A DNA stretch of 64,000 nt from Aldrovandia affinis (lineage: Eukaryota > Chordata > Actinopteri > Notacanthiformes > Halosauridae). The DNA lies in the NCBI GenBank assembly GCA_029706075.1, contig JAINUG010000007.1:8743501-8807500 (forward strand). The letters run 5' to 3'. The first letter of the stretch is position 1. Each line of letters starts with the position of its first letter. Shown one piece after another: positions 39,201 through 51,651 of this stretch. Under the pieces are notes generated by a model. It saw only the letters and a program-made list of their open reading frames with translations. It searched no databases and was not told the DNA's origin. The translations under genes were made by a program, and so were the position numbers.

Positions 39201-42200
39201 TATGCTAAACAGCACCTCGGCCAGCAGGGCGGTGACGAGGAGGCCCTCCCTGTTACCCAGGAGACAATGATCCTGCCCCTCCCCATCCGGGATGCCACCC
39301 TGTCACAGGAGAGGGGTATGCACCAGGATGGGAGCACCTCCAAAAATACCCTGTCCACTGAAACTCGCAAAAGGTAAGGACCAACCCAGGGGGCTTCATT
39401 TAGGACTGAGTGAGGAGGCTCGGCATTTTTATATTCTACATAGCAGCCCATGAGCAGTGTTTTATTTCTCTATACTTAGTGTCCAGGTGCGCAGTCATGT
39501 GATTATTCCACAATCAGCCCCGACATCAAATCCTTCTCCGTCCAATGAAATAGGACAGCAGGTACTGTACCATGAATCAAGCACTGCTGCACTTAGCTGT
39601 AAAAAGCCAGAGGCATTTCAAGATGACCAACACAATTACACCAATGAATAACAGAACGGTTCGCACTCAAAAAAGTCATTTTCAGTTCATGCTTTTTATT
39701 TTTGGAGTTAGCATACATTTTGGCAGTTCAGCCATTGGCAGTGTTAGCAATGCAATAGACATGACAACATATACAGTGGAATTTTTCACATTTTATTTTC
39801 TTTCTTAATTTCTCGTCACCGATTAACACAAAATATTCTACAATGCAAAACAAGTAAAAAACTCTTAAGCTTTTTCTTAATTAATTACAAATAAAAAACA
39901 GACAATAATTGATCTCTTTTCCTGCTTTACAAGCACTATTACACCGCCATTATTAAACTGCTTTATTTTCAGGTAATAATACAGTTAGAGATTTCCTCTG
40001 AGTGGTTGATGTGACAGGCAGACAGAGGGCAGAATTGAGATGCTGGCTTGAGTTGAAACATGAAAAACCTGGCCTGCAGGGTTAGGGTCAATTCCACTTC
40101 AATTCAGTTAATTCAGGAAAATGGCCATAATTTTCTAATGAGGATTTTTCAATTAACTAATTTAATTTAAGTTAATTTCCTAATTGACTGAATTGAAATG
40201 GAATTTATGCTTGTCAGTCTGACATTGCATGCACATTCTGCGTTTTCAAGGGAGGATACAGAAGTGAAATCACATGAAGTGAGGACTAGTTTTTCCTGAC
40301 AGATATCATGAATCATGGATGTTGAATAGATGTTACCTTAACAAATACTATAGGTTTTATATTTAGTAATTCTCCTTGTCCATGGTCAGATATTCTACAG
40401 TATGTAAGGCATAAGGATATGTGAAGCAGAGGATTTGAGTCATTTATCACTATAATAACAACTATTTGATTAATACAGAACTGTTGGCATGTTAAGGGTT
40501 TATAGCAAGGCAGTGCTGTCCATCCATCAGATCCCACAGTGGAGTTTTTGGGTAAATTAACACAGAATGCTAAATTAGCCAAAATTGTCCAAAGGGAAGA
40601 AGGAAGAGAGCTGAAATCACTGGAAGTGATGGATGAGAGCGGGAGTTGATGTATGATGTACTGGTGTATGAAGACTAATTCAGTGAAAGCCAACAGGGTA
40701 TTCACTTTGAAACATGTACCTAGTATTCAGCTTAGTAATGACCATCAAGCCAAGGTTTATTTGCTCTTACCTTGAGAACTTCCTCAGTACAGTGTCTGTC
40801 TTATTTTGACTGCCGTGCCTTATTTTGACTGTAACTTATTCAGAAAATGTTCTTATCATACTCCATAGAGGAGGGTTACTCAAACATGGCCCACAAATCG
40901 GTTCTGGTTTTCTTTTCTCTCAGGTAGGTAATTGGACAATTGGTGCAGTTGATTGGAGTGTCCCAAGGAAAGGGAGGGTGTAAAAACAGCAGTGCTCGGC
41001 CCACGAGGACCGTGATTTGAGGAACCCTGCTGTAGTGTGTCCCGTTTTCTCCCACCGCATCTCTGTGCCGCTCAATTCCTTGTCTTCTGCCCTTGTTTCC
41101 TGAAGTTTCATGAAATCGGTGAGGAGACACAAGGAAACTCTTTTGGAATGCAAAAGTTCTGTAGGGCCACAGGCCAACTCCCCACACTTCGAAAAGCCTC
41201 CTATGGTATTGGAACAGACTCAACATAGCAGGTGGTGTGCTTTCGAATCAGGGGATTTGACGAACATGGGTGTAGGGGGTAGATTGGGACACAGCCATAC
41301 TATCTTAAAAGTTGAAATATCTCCACCGAGGGACACTGGAGTCGCCACTGTTTGCCTACAAACAAGCCTTCAGTTGCACTCATTGCTTATAAAAAGTGAC
41401 GCCAAGGCCTCATGTTCACAGCTGATTTTGTCCCTTTTGGTGAGAGGGAACCATATGTATAAACATCTACCAATTCTCCTATATCTTCCACCATAAAATG
41501 CTGTGTGATAATCAAATGCAGTGTGACTTGATGATGTGATGTGTGATCTGAGTAGCCATATTGTTAATTGTGAGAGAATGACATAGAATCATGTCTGTGT
41601 GAAAGTGGTTTTCTGACAGGAACTGCAGTCAGCACAGGTAAAAGACCCTGGCATGGGGGCTGGGTGACGTAACTGCCAACTGGGGCCTGTATCCAGAGAG
41701 CTCACCTCCACTCCTGTTACTATGGTTACTCGCAGCAGGTTGCCTAGCGAGGACGGCTCCGTCATCAGCAACGAATCAGGAAAGCTGAACTCCAGCAGGG
41801 GATCGTCGGTGCAGAAAATCCCGCCGCAGCATAAAATGACAAAGGAAGAGGCGCGCAAGAGGACGGGTGAGAGAATTTCCACAGAATCGGGTACTGCCCC
41901 TGCGAGATACGGACGACCAGGGTCAGAATGACCCGTCCTGTACCGTGCTACTTCCTGTCAGCAGTTTTCCCCCTCCCTAATGCATGCACGGCCAGCGCAG
42001 TGATTCACCCTAAGTGGCACATTCAAATGGGGGGGGGGGGGACTGCCCCCTATTTCTCAAACACGTTCTCCTCCCTGCCTGCTGTGTGGTGACTGAGTTG
42101 GCTCTTCAAGCCTTTTTATAGCTGGGAAGGTAACCACTCAGTAGGAAAGTAAAGACAGGCCTCATGAATATGCATGAGGCAGACTTTGTGCTGTGTGATG

Positions 42201-45200
42201 GAGTGTGTCATCGTGGGTCGCAGTGTCTGGGCTGCGAGACAGTAATAGATGGTCCTCCCCATGGGACCCTGAACTCTGAGCCAGGAGAGACTGTGGGGTA
42301 CTTACACATGCTGGGATTTTATTTGTTTCACTGTACATTACATGTTTTGCATTTGCTTTTTCAGAATAGAAATAGAAATAGAATAAGAATTTTATAAATA
42401 AAATCAGTAAGAGTTTCAGTTTATATACTACAAATTTAATTAAAGCTTTCTTAGAAAATGTTCCTCTTGATCATGCTTTTCAAACTAGACATTTGGTGGG
42501 GCCTCCCGGGTGGGACTCGCCTCCCCGTCTGGGACGCAAGTTGTCCACTGCAGCTGTGGTTCGAATCCCGACTGCATCAGTCCGGCCCTGACCGGGAGTG
42601 TAGCTAGGGGTTGGCAATTGGCTGTCCGCCCCAGAGGGAGGGGGGAGAAAGGGCTGGCACGAGCTTGTCGAGCTTGAGGAGCGGTAAAGCATCTGGTAAC
42701 AATAGTTGGGTGAGTCCAGTCTCAAAGGAGGCAGATCATTGTCTCAAGGTATTAGCTTGTCCTGTGGGGGCGGGCAGCGAGTTCATGGGAGAAGGGTAAA
42801 TCGAAAAAAATACAGGGTATACTTGGCCTCTAAATTGGGAGAAAAAACTAGTAAAAAATCATTTATAAAACAAACAAAAAACAAGACATTTGGTTCTTTA
42901 CCAGGCTGTTTTCACACTCTCTTCACACCAAAAACACTCAATGAATTAATGCATTTTCAGTCTTTATTTATCTATTAGGATTGATGCATGTACTGTAAAT
43001 GCTCTCTGAATTAGCTTTCCTTAATTGAGCTAGAATATCATACCTTTCTAATAATTTCTAGTCATTTGGCTGCTTACTTCCTGATGCCTTTTATTCAAAT
43101 AGAGCCATCTATAATCATGGGCCAATGCACTCTAAATGACAATTAAATACAGGGCCATATTGACACATGAACATGAAATAAACAAGTTAAATCTTTCCAT
43201 ACCTGTTTGCATGCGGGTGTGGTGTCACTGTTTGTTGTCCTGACTCTCACTCTGTGACTCTGGCTGTGACTCTGACTCTGACTCTGACTCTGTGACACTG
43301 ACTCTAACTCTGACTCTGACTCTTCTGGGGGAAGTAAGGGGCACTGCCTGTGCCTTTGACTGAGTGTCCAGGTCTTTGGCAGATCCCTATGACACCTCAG
43401 GTGGGTCGATGCAGCTCATCTCCATAAAGACCATGGCAGCCCCGCCGAGCTACTCGCACCCCACCTCCTCCGACCGAAGCCAGGATTCGGCCGTCCTCAA
43501 TGGAGAGGTGAGCTCTGAGCTCAGGGGGATGACAGGGACTATGGCATGGGACAACATCCATCCTATCAGAGGCCCACGCTGCAGTGATTATGGAAACTCT
43601 TAGCTCCATTGAATGTGCATCAGTATATTGGTCAGTATTTATCATCAGCATTCAGCTGCCCCGTAAGTGACATAGACTAGGCTTGGATCCAGGACCCAGT
43701 GAATGCACTTTGATGCATTTGTGGAGATATAGTACATCTGGAAAGTATTCAGACCCCTTCACTTTTTCCACATTTTGATATGTTAGACATCTCAAGGATG
43801 ATCAAAGGGAACAGGATGCATCTGATGAATCATGTAGAAGTCAGAGGGGTGCTTTCAGTAATCCCTGATGAAAGGACCAACTGCCTATAGTAATTAAACG
43901 AACATAGCTAACCCCATATAAAACAATTTATATATAAAGGCCTCTGCTTATAAGGAGTAAAATAATAATAAAATAATTCCCTTATGGGAATGCACTACAG
44001 TTGGAGCAGGTGGGGATTTTGAGGCAGTGTGCAAAAGGTGATTCTGTTCCAGCTGTACACATCTGGAGAATTTTCAGTGCAACTTTGGTGTAATGTGTAC
44101 ACACCCTCAGTAATGTCAGTGTAACTCGGTGTAATGTGTACACACCCTCAGTAATGCCAGTGTAACTTGGTGTAATATGCACATGTCCTGAGCAAACAAA
44201 CAAGCAAGTTTTAGTGATCTGGAAAAAATGTGAAACAGATGTTTTGCCAGACAAATGTGCGATAATTAACTTAATTTATCCAAATCGGATTCTGATTAAA
44301 ATAAATAAATGCCACTTTAATTTTCCACAAGATATCAAAAAACCTGATTCTTTTAGATAAGTTGTTGTTGTCAACATTGTGCCAATGTAAGGGTAACATT
44401 TTTCATATGGGTCAATTTTCCTTCTTTTCATTAGTTACTTTGCTTTTTTGTCTCTTTGTAATTGTTTCTTAATTTTTTCTCACATTTTGGTTTCAGATTT
44501 TTATCGCATTTTCTCCCAATTTGGTAGCCAATTACACCCACTATTTTCAAGTCAAACCCCCCCTTGTAATGTGAGTTCGCTGCCGTACCCTTGTGACCGG
44601 TAGTGACAAAGGCGAAGTATCGTCTCCTCCGAGATGGCACTCGCCAGGCCCGCGACCGTGACCCTGTACCACAGAGCCACTCCTGTGCGCAGCAAACTTA
44701 ATGTTGACTTCCCTCCCCCCTCCCTGGGCCGGACAGCCAATCACTGCCCCCGGTGGCACTCCCAGCCAGAGCCGACTCTGGCGCAGCTGGTGGGATTGAA
44801 GCCCGGTGGCCGTGGCCAGCGTGGAACGTTGTAACCACTGGACCATGCAGGAGGCCATTGTTTCCTAATTTTTTAAGAAAAAAAGTGTCACATCAATTTC
44901 GCCATATTTTTTTGGCGAAGCACCCAACAGGTCCAACACAGTTTTCCCATTAAAGTAACAAGAGGATTGCTTTCAGCAGCATGAAGCACACAGAATGGGA
45001 TTAGCTTTTGGGTCAGTTCTGTCCAGTGCAGTGTCGCTTCATTATAGCTGGGGTGGGTATTGTTAGCATAACAGACAAACAAGTTCCACCAAGGCATTAC
45101 CATTAAAGCTTTACGAAAATCTTCTCTCTCTCCCAGCTGAGTTTGAAAGGAGCAGAGATGCATGCATATGAAAGTTGAGGAAGGAAGTCTTCATCTTTTC

Positions 45201-45625
45201 CCTGTAGCTGATTACAGTCCCCTCTGGAAGGTTTACAGCAGAATGTTCACAACTTGTTCCTCTGTTCCATCTTTCTTCTGATTTACAAAGCCATGCACAT
45301 GGCAAGGGGAGAGCTGAACTCTTTCAGGTCGGCCGGCACAACCAGCTAATCACCACATCTCTCATTTGGAAACTTGTTTATGTGAAGATTTGCTCTTTGG
45401 CTTTTACATAAAAACTGCAGCACATTTGTTTTGTAGACAACTGTAACAAGGGTGATCTTGTCAGATAAGACTGCACCATTCTGCTGTTCCACATTTCTGC
45501 CTATTGAGGTCATAAATAGACATATCTTGTGGCTTAATTAGAAAATCCACACTCTGCACAGAATTAACTGAAGTAAGATGATGGTGATGCTGATGATAAC
45601 AATGATGATTATTGATATGATTATG

Positions 45626-45658
<33 letters not shown>

Positions 45659-48600
45659 GCAGACACTCCCAGATGGGGACGCCGGCATACCGGAGCCGGC
45701 AGTCTCTGAACAGCCCCGGGCCCAGCGCCACGGAAATGGACCTGCTGGTGATGCGGGAGAGGAGCGGAAGAGGCATCCGCAACAGCGGCTATGATGTGAG
45801 TCCTAGTCTGATTAACCCCATGCTCCCCACAGCAGCTATGACGTAAGTCCTTGTCTGATTAACCCCATGCTCCCCACAGCGGCTATGATGTGAGTCCTAG
45901 TCTGATTAACCCCATGCTCCCCACAGCGGCTATGATGTGAGTCCTAGTCTGATTAACCCCATGCTCCCCACAGCGACTATGATGTGAGTCCTAGTCTGAT
46001 TAACCCCATGGTCCCCACAGCGACTATGATGTGAGTCCTTGTCTGATTAACCCCATGCTCCCCACAGCGACTATGATGTGAGTCCTTGTCTGATTAACCC
46101 CATGCTCCCCACAGCGACTATGATGTGAGTCCTAGTCTGATTAACCCCATGGTCCCCACAGCGACTATGATGTGAGTCGTAGTCTGATTACACCCATGGT
46201 CCCCACAGTGACTATGACCTCAGTTCTGGTCTGATTACCCCCATGGTCCCCACAGCGACTATGACGTGAGTCCTGGTCTGATTAACCCCATGGTCCCCAC
46301 AGCGACTATGACGTGAGTCCTGGGCTGATTACCCCCCGGTCCCCACAGCGACTATGATGTGAGTCCTAGTCTGATTAACCCCATGCTCCCCACAGCGGCT
46401 ATGATGTGAGTCCTAGTCTGATTAACCCCATGGTCCCCACAGTGACTATGATGTGAGTCGTAGTCTGATTACACCCATGCTCCCCACAGTGACTATGACG
46501 TGAGTCCTGGGCTGATTACCCCCATGGTCCCCACAGCGACTATGACGTGAGTCCTGGGCTGATTACCCCCATGGGTCCGTGAGTCCTGGGCTGATTACCC
46601 CCATGGTCCCCACAGCGACTATGACGTGAGTCCTGGTCTGATTAACCCCATGGTCCCCACAGCGACTATGACGTGAGTCCTGGGCTGATTACCCCCATGG
46701 TCCCCACAGCGACTATGACGTGAGTCCTGGTCTGATTACCCCCATGGTCCCCACAGCGACTATGATGTGAGTCCTAGTCTGATTAACCCCATGGTCCCCA
46801 CAGCGACTATGATGTGAGTCGTAGTCTGATTACACCCATGGTCCCTACAGTGACTATGACCTCAGTTCTGGTCTGATTACTCCCCGGTCACCACAGCACT
46901 GATGCTGCATTCATGGGGGGGGAGTCCAGAGGGGACAGCTTGTGCAGCGATTCACATAAAGCCCTTATTGACCTGAAAGGTTAAAGGTTCACAGGGTGTA
47001 GTGCTGGGTGGAATCGGGTCTGTTTCATCTGAACATGAAGTCAAGGTGTCATAACCTGGAGCTCAAGTGGGGTGTGGAAATGCAACGAGGAATAAAGAGG
47101 CAGTTAATAATTCAAAGCTGAATATTCATTTGCCAGTTTGTTTTGATTTGTTGTACTTTTTAAGTGATCTGTCTCTGATTCTGGAAAAACATAGCCACAA
47201 GTTTGCTCTTAGAATACATAATGAATGACAGCCTGTTGTTTGGGGGATGCATGGTAGTTTTAAGTCTTTAAGATCTACACAAGTGCCAGCTTTCAACATT
47301 CAAACCACAAAGTGGTGTCAGCTGTTTCAGCACTGCCACCAGACCTAGTGATTGTCTTTGATGGCAGAAACAGCTGGCGGGAGGACTAAGCACTGGTGTT
47401 GACAGTGGGAGCACATAACTGCGGGCGAGGTCACTGCGGATTCTCATCTCCGACTGTCAGCATTGCGGGGGGACTGATTAATGTGGCACGCTGTGCTAGG
47501 CCCCTAGGGGCTTTCCTCCGCTCACATAGGAGAAAGGGCACCAGCAGCTTATACCAATTTATCACAGAGAGAGGGGGGAGAGTATCATAGAGAGAGAGAG
47601 AGACTGAGAACTGAGATTATAAAAGTCAAGAGCGGGGATACCATGGATGCAATTAATCAGTCCTCCAGCAATTTCCTGCAGTCCTTAATTACTTCCCTCT
47701 AATTTTCTGGATAATTTTCCTGAGCAATTAATCCTGGGCAAATGATAAATAAGCAAAACTTACATACAACATACAACTGTCCCCCATACAAAACTTAGGA
47801 GACTTACAGCCACATCCAGCCCCCTCTGGTCCCTGGTCTGAACTGAATTGGAGCTGCATTCCTGATCATAAAGGGAGCTTGATTCTCTTCTCAGTGTGTT
47901 GTACAATAGAATAATACTAAATCAAGGTGGGTCATGGGAATCACCTCCAGATGTCATGGTGGGCAAGTGCACTGGTTCACAGGATATAGGCCCTCAGAGC
48001 TGGTCATGAACATGCTCATGGAAGCCATCGGCTAGGGCTGCACTTTTCTGTGAGGGTAAACCTATGTGGACTAACACTGCCACACAGTGAAACAGTTCTG
48101 GAATGAATAGAGAATGCCTGTCAGCCAAACTGTTCAATTCTGATGTACCGTAGTTTTCGCACTATAAGGCGCACTTAAAAGCCTTTAATTTTCTCAAAAA
48201 TCGACAGTGCGCCTTATAATCCGGTGCGCTTTATATATGAAAAAAGATCGAAAATAGACCATTCATTGACAGTGCGCCTTATAATCCGGTGCGCCCAATA
48301 GTGCAAAAAATACGGTACTTAAGGGAGCGGCACCTCTTAATGTCACCATCTTGTATGGGAGGGTTACACGAATCTGGCTCGCGAATCCAAATTCGGTTCT
48401 GGTTTTCACATTTTTCAGGTAGGTAATTCAACAATTACTTCCAATGATTGGCCAGAGTGTCTTCACAACCGACTCCCAGGTAAAGGGAGGGTGGAGAAAC
48501 AGCATTACTTGGCCCACAAGGGCCATGATTTCAGTAACCCTGTTGTATGGCAATGTTGCTGAGTATAACAGGAGAATGCACAGCATTTAATATATAATAT

Positions 48601-51600
48601 AATAATATATGCCATTTAGCAGACACTTTTATCCAAAGCGACTTACAGTAGTGAATGCATACATTTTTCAGTACATGTGGCCCCAATGGGAATTGAACCC
48701 ACAACCTAAGCGTTGCCAATGCCATGCTCTACCTACTGAGCCACACAGGACTGGGGCATTAACTTAAATGGAGAAAAGTATCTGCAGAATTGCAAAACCT
48801 GTGTGCATGTATGTGTGTGGGCGGTGTGGGTGTGTGCGTGTGTATGTGTGTGGGTGGTGTGGGTGGTGTGCGTGGGTGTGTGTGAATGTGTGTGCACGCA
48901 TGTGCCGGGATGTGTGTCAGACGGAGCCGGAGCTGATTGAGGAGACCAACGTGGACCGCCTCGTGGACACCAGGGGCTACGTCAGCGGGCAGCAGGTCAA
49001 AGTTTACTCTACCCTGAGCTCGCAGCCTTCCATTGATGAAGTTCGGCAGCAGATGCACCTGCTCCTGGAGGAGGCCTTCAGCCTGGCATCAGCCGGACAC
49101 TCCATGGCCAGGCGCCACGACCACCATGGCCCCTGCAGCCCCGGGCAGCCAATCCCGTATGCTGAGGTGGTGACCAGCGCCCCCGGGACCATGAACAGGG
49201 CCCGGGGTGGGCTGCAGTGGGTGCCGGCCTACGGACCGGACATGTACCAATGCAGCCCACCCAAGCCTGTGAGTTCATTTCAGCTTTGTTCAATTTCCTC
49301 TTCTCTTTCATGGCAAGCTTTCATGATGGACACATGATTGATTTAAGCATCAGTTGTGCTTGACCAGAGGGCATCGTGTTCTGTTAGAACCAGGTTTCCA
49401 CTGACCTGCCTTAGCCGTACGTGCTCCGTTCTAACGCCACTCAATACACTGGAATTATACCTGTTGCTCGAGAGCCGATGGCTCCTGAACATCTTTGGAG
49501 TGGAACTGTCACGGCACTGCCTTCACCCGCCCGCCTTGCATGTTGCTCCTCAAACAACAGATGCCATACTTGTGCGCGACACAGGAAGGACGTTTCCAGA
49601 CGTTGGGGTTTGGGTACAAATGTACCTGCATACGATACAGCAAATGTTTATTTGTGCCCATTTGTTCATTTTGTGGTGGATGGTGTATGACGACTGCACT
49701 AACGTTGCTTAGCTAAGAATAAATGTTACTGAAGAAACACATAAGCCCCGCTTGGGAGAGCTGGTGGCTGCCTTCTTCTCTGGTCAAGCCTACCGAGGTT
49801 TCTCTGTTCAGCACTGCGCTCTCTCCAGACTCCTTGGTGTGTTGAACTACAACCTAATATGCTGTCCGTTACACCGTATATTTCAAATATTGAGCTGTTT
49901 TTCAGCTTGGTTTTAGAATCTTGCTCTTTTATAATTTTAGGTTTCAGATTTTTTTATCCCATTTTCTCCCAATTTGGTAGCCAATTAGACCCGCTATTTA
50001 AGTCAATCCCCCCCTAGTAATGTGAGTTCGCTGTAATGTGAGTTTGAGCATTAGATTGAACGTAATTGAACCCATCCATCTTGTACAGTTCAACAAGATT
50101 GAACTTTGTCTATTTCAAAAGTAATCTAACCGCACAGGGGTGTGCCCTGCCATCTAGAATGGACTGGTCAGCATTCATGATTATCAGCCCTTACCGTGTG
50201 CTTCCACTGCTAACAATGATTGATCAGGTGGATAGGAATACACTTTAAAAAATCTAAGTTGGGACTTCCGAATGGCACATCATGTAGAGACCCTTGTTCT
50301 TAGTGAACTGATGTGTTTCCCTAGGCCGGATCATTTCACTAAAGCGATATGCAACCATTTTTAACTCTCCGGTGGCAAATTATTGTCGACACTTTTCACA
50401 AATAAATCTGCTACCACTTCAGGGTTATAGCAAACCTGCCTTCCCCTCTCAACTGGCATTCACATTGTGTGTACAGAAAAGGAAAAGAGCAATTAAATAG
50501 CTTGTCATTGTTCGCCTTTAATGGGTGTTGTTCTTTTCCCTCTACTGTAACTAAGCTTAAGTTTATCCTCAATCAAATGCTGTGCATCTCTTTAATGTTC
50601 AATATTTAGGATACTGGGATTCAGCGCCATATGCAAATATGTTTTTTTCGTCATATTTTCCCCTTAATATCTAACTTCTGTGATCAGAATACTCGTTCCA
50701 ATTATTGTGACCAATGATCTCATTATGCCGGATAATGAACAAAGCCGTTATTGACAACGGCATTGCTTTGTTTATAGCAGAATGGCTATGTTAATCTATA
50801 TGAACCTATTCTCTGTGAATTCATTGTATTGTGGGTTCATGTGTACATGAGCCCATACATTGCTATTGAAACAAAGAGAGGCAGTGGAATGACTGATTAC
50901 CCAGCAGCCTGTTTCTCTCGAAGCTCCATGCACCCACTTTGCCCAGGTGCACATCGCAGATATTAGTTCACACATTTCATGATTTTTAGTGAAATAAGTG
51001 TCTGCTGCAGGGTGACACATAATTGGCCGCAATCTTGTGCTCTTTCATTCAGCAGGTTGCCCTCCATCTTCGCTCAATAGTGACTCCTCTGGTTGATCAA
51101 GCATATGCGATTTGCCTGTGTCAGCTGCACAGTCCTGCTCAAGTGCCAAATTCAAACGGAGTGAAAGGATGCATTGGCTGACTTGTTTCGGAGGACACGC
51201 AGGCTAGTGTTCATCCTTCCAAACTGATAGAGGATGCTGCAGGGATTCCAAGTTTTGGAGAGAAATGGGAATTAGAAATGTATAGTTTCCTATCAAATGA
51301 ACAGTGTTTTTAGCACCAGCAGGTAGACATTGAAGTAATATATTATGATAACACTTGACTCGACTGCACTACTGGGCCAACCTGCCTTTCATATTTCGTG
51401 TCGGCCGACGTACTGTTTACCTCGGTCAGTGAAAATGCACCTGGCTAGCCTGAGGAACAGCTGACCTACTGCTAAGGCAGGTCAGTGGAAACGTCTGTTC
51501 CATTCTGACCTGAAAAACTGGTGGAAAACCGCTGTGGTAACTTTGACCAAGATACTATACCTCAACTGCTCTGTGAAAAATCGGACTGTATGAATGGGTT

Positions 51601-51615
51601 ATGGAATGTGTGAGA

Positions 51616-51651
<36 letters not shown>

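Noticed and set aside
45796-46896. CRISPR-like array
   Set aside because: Units are contiguous 47-bp copies without unique spacers, in a vertebrate intron, and derive from the adjacent exon junction.
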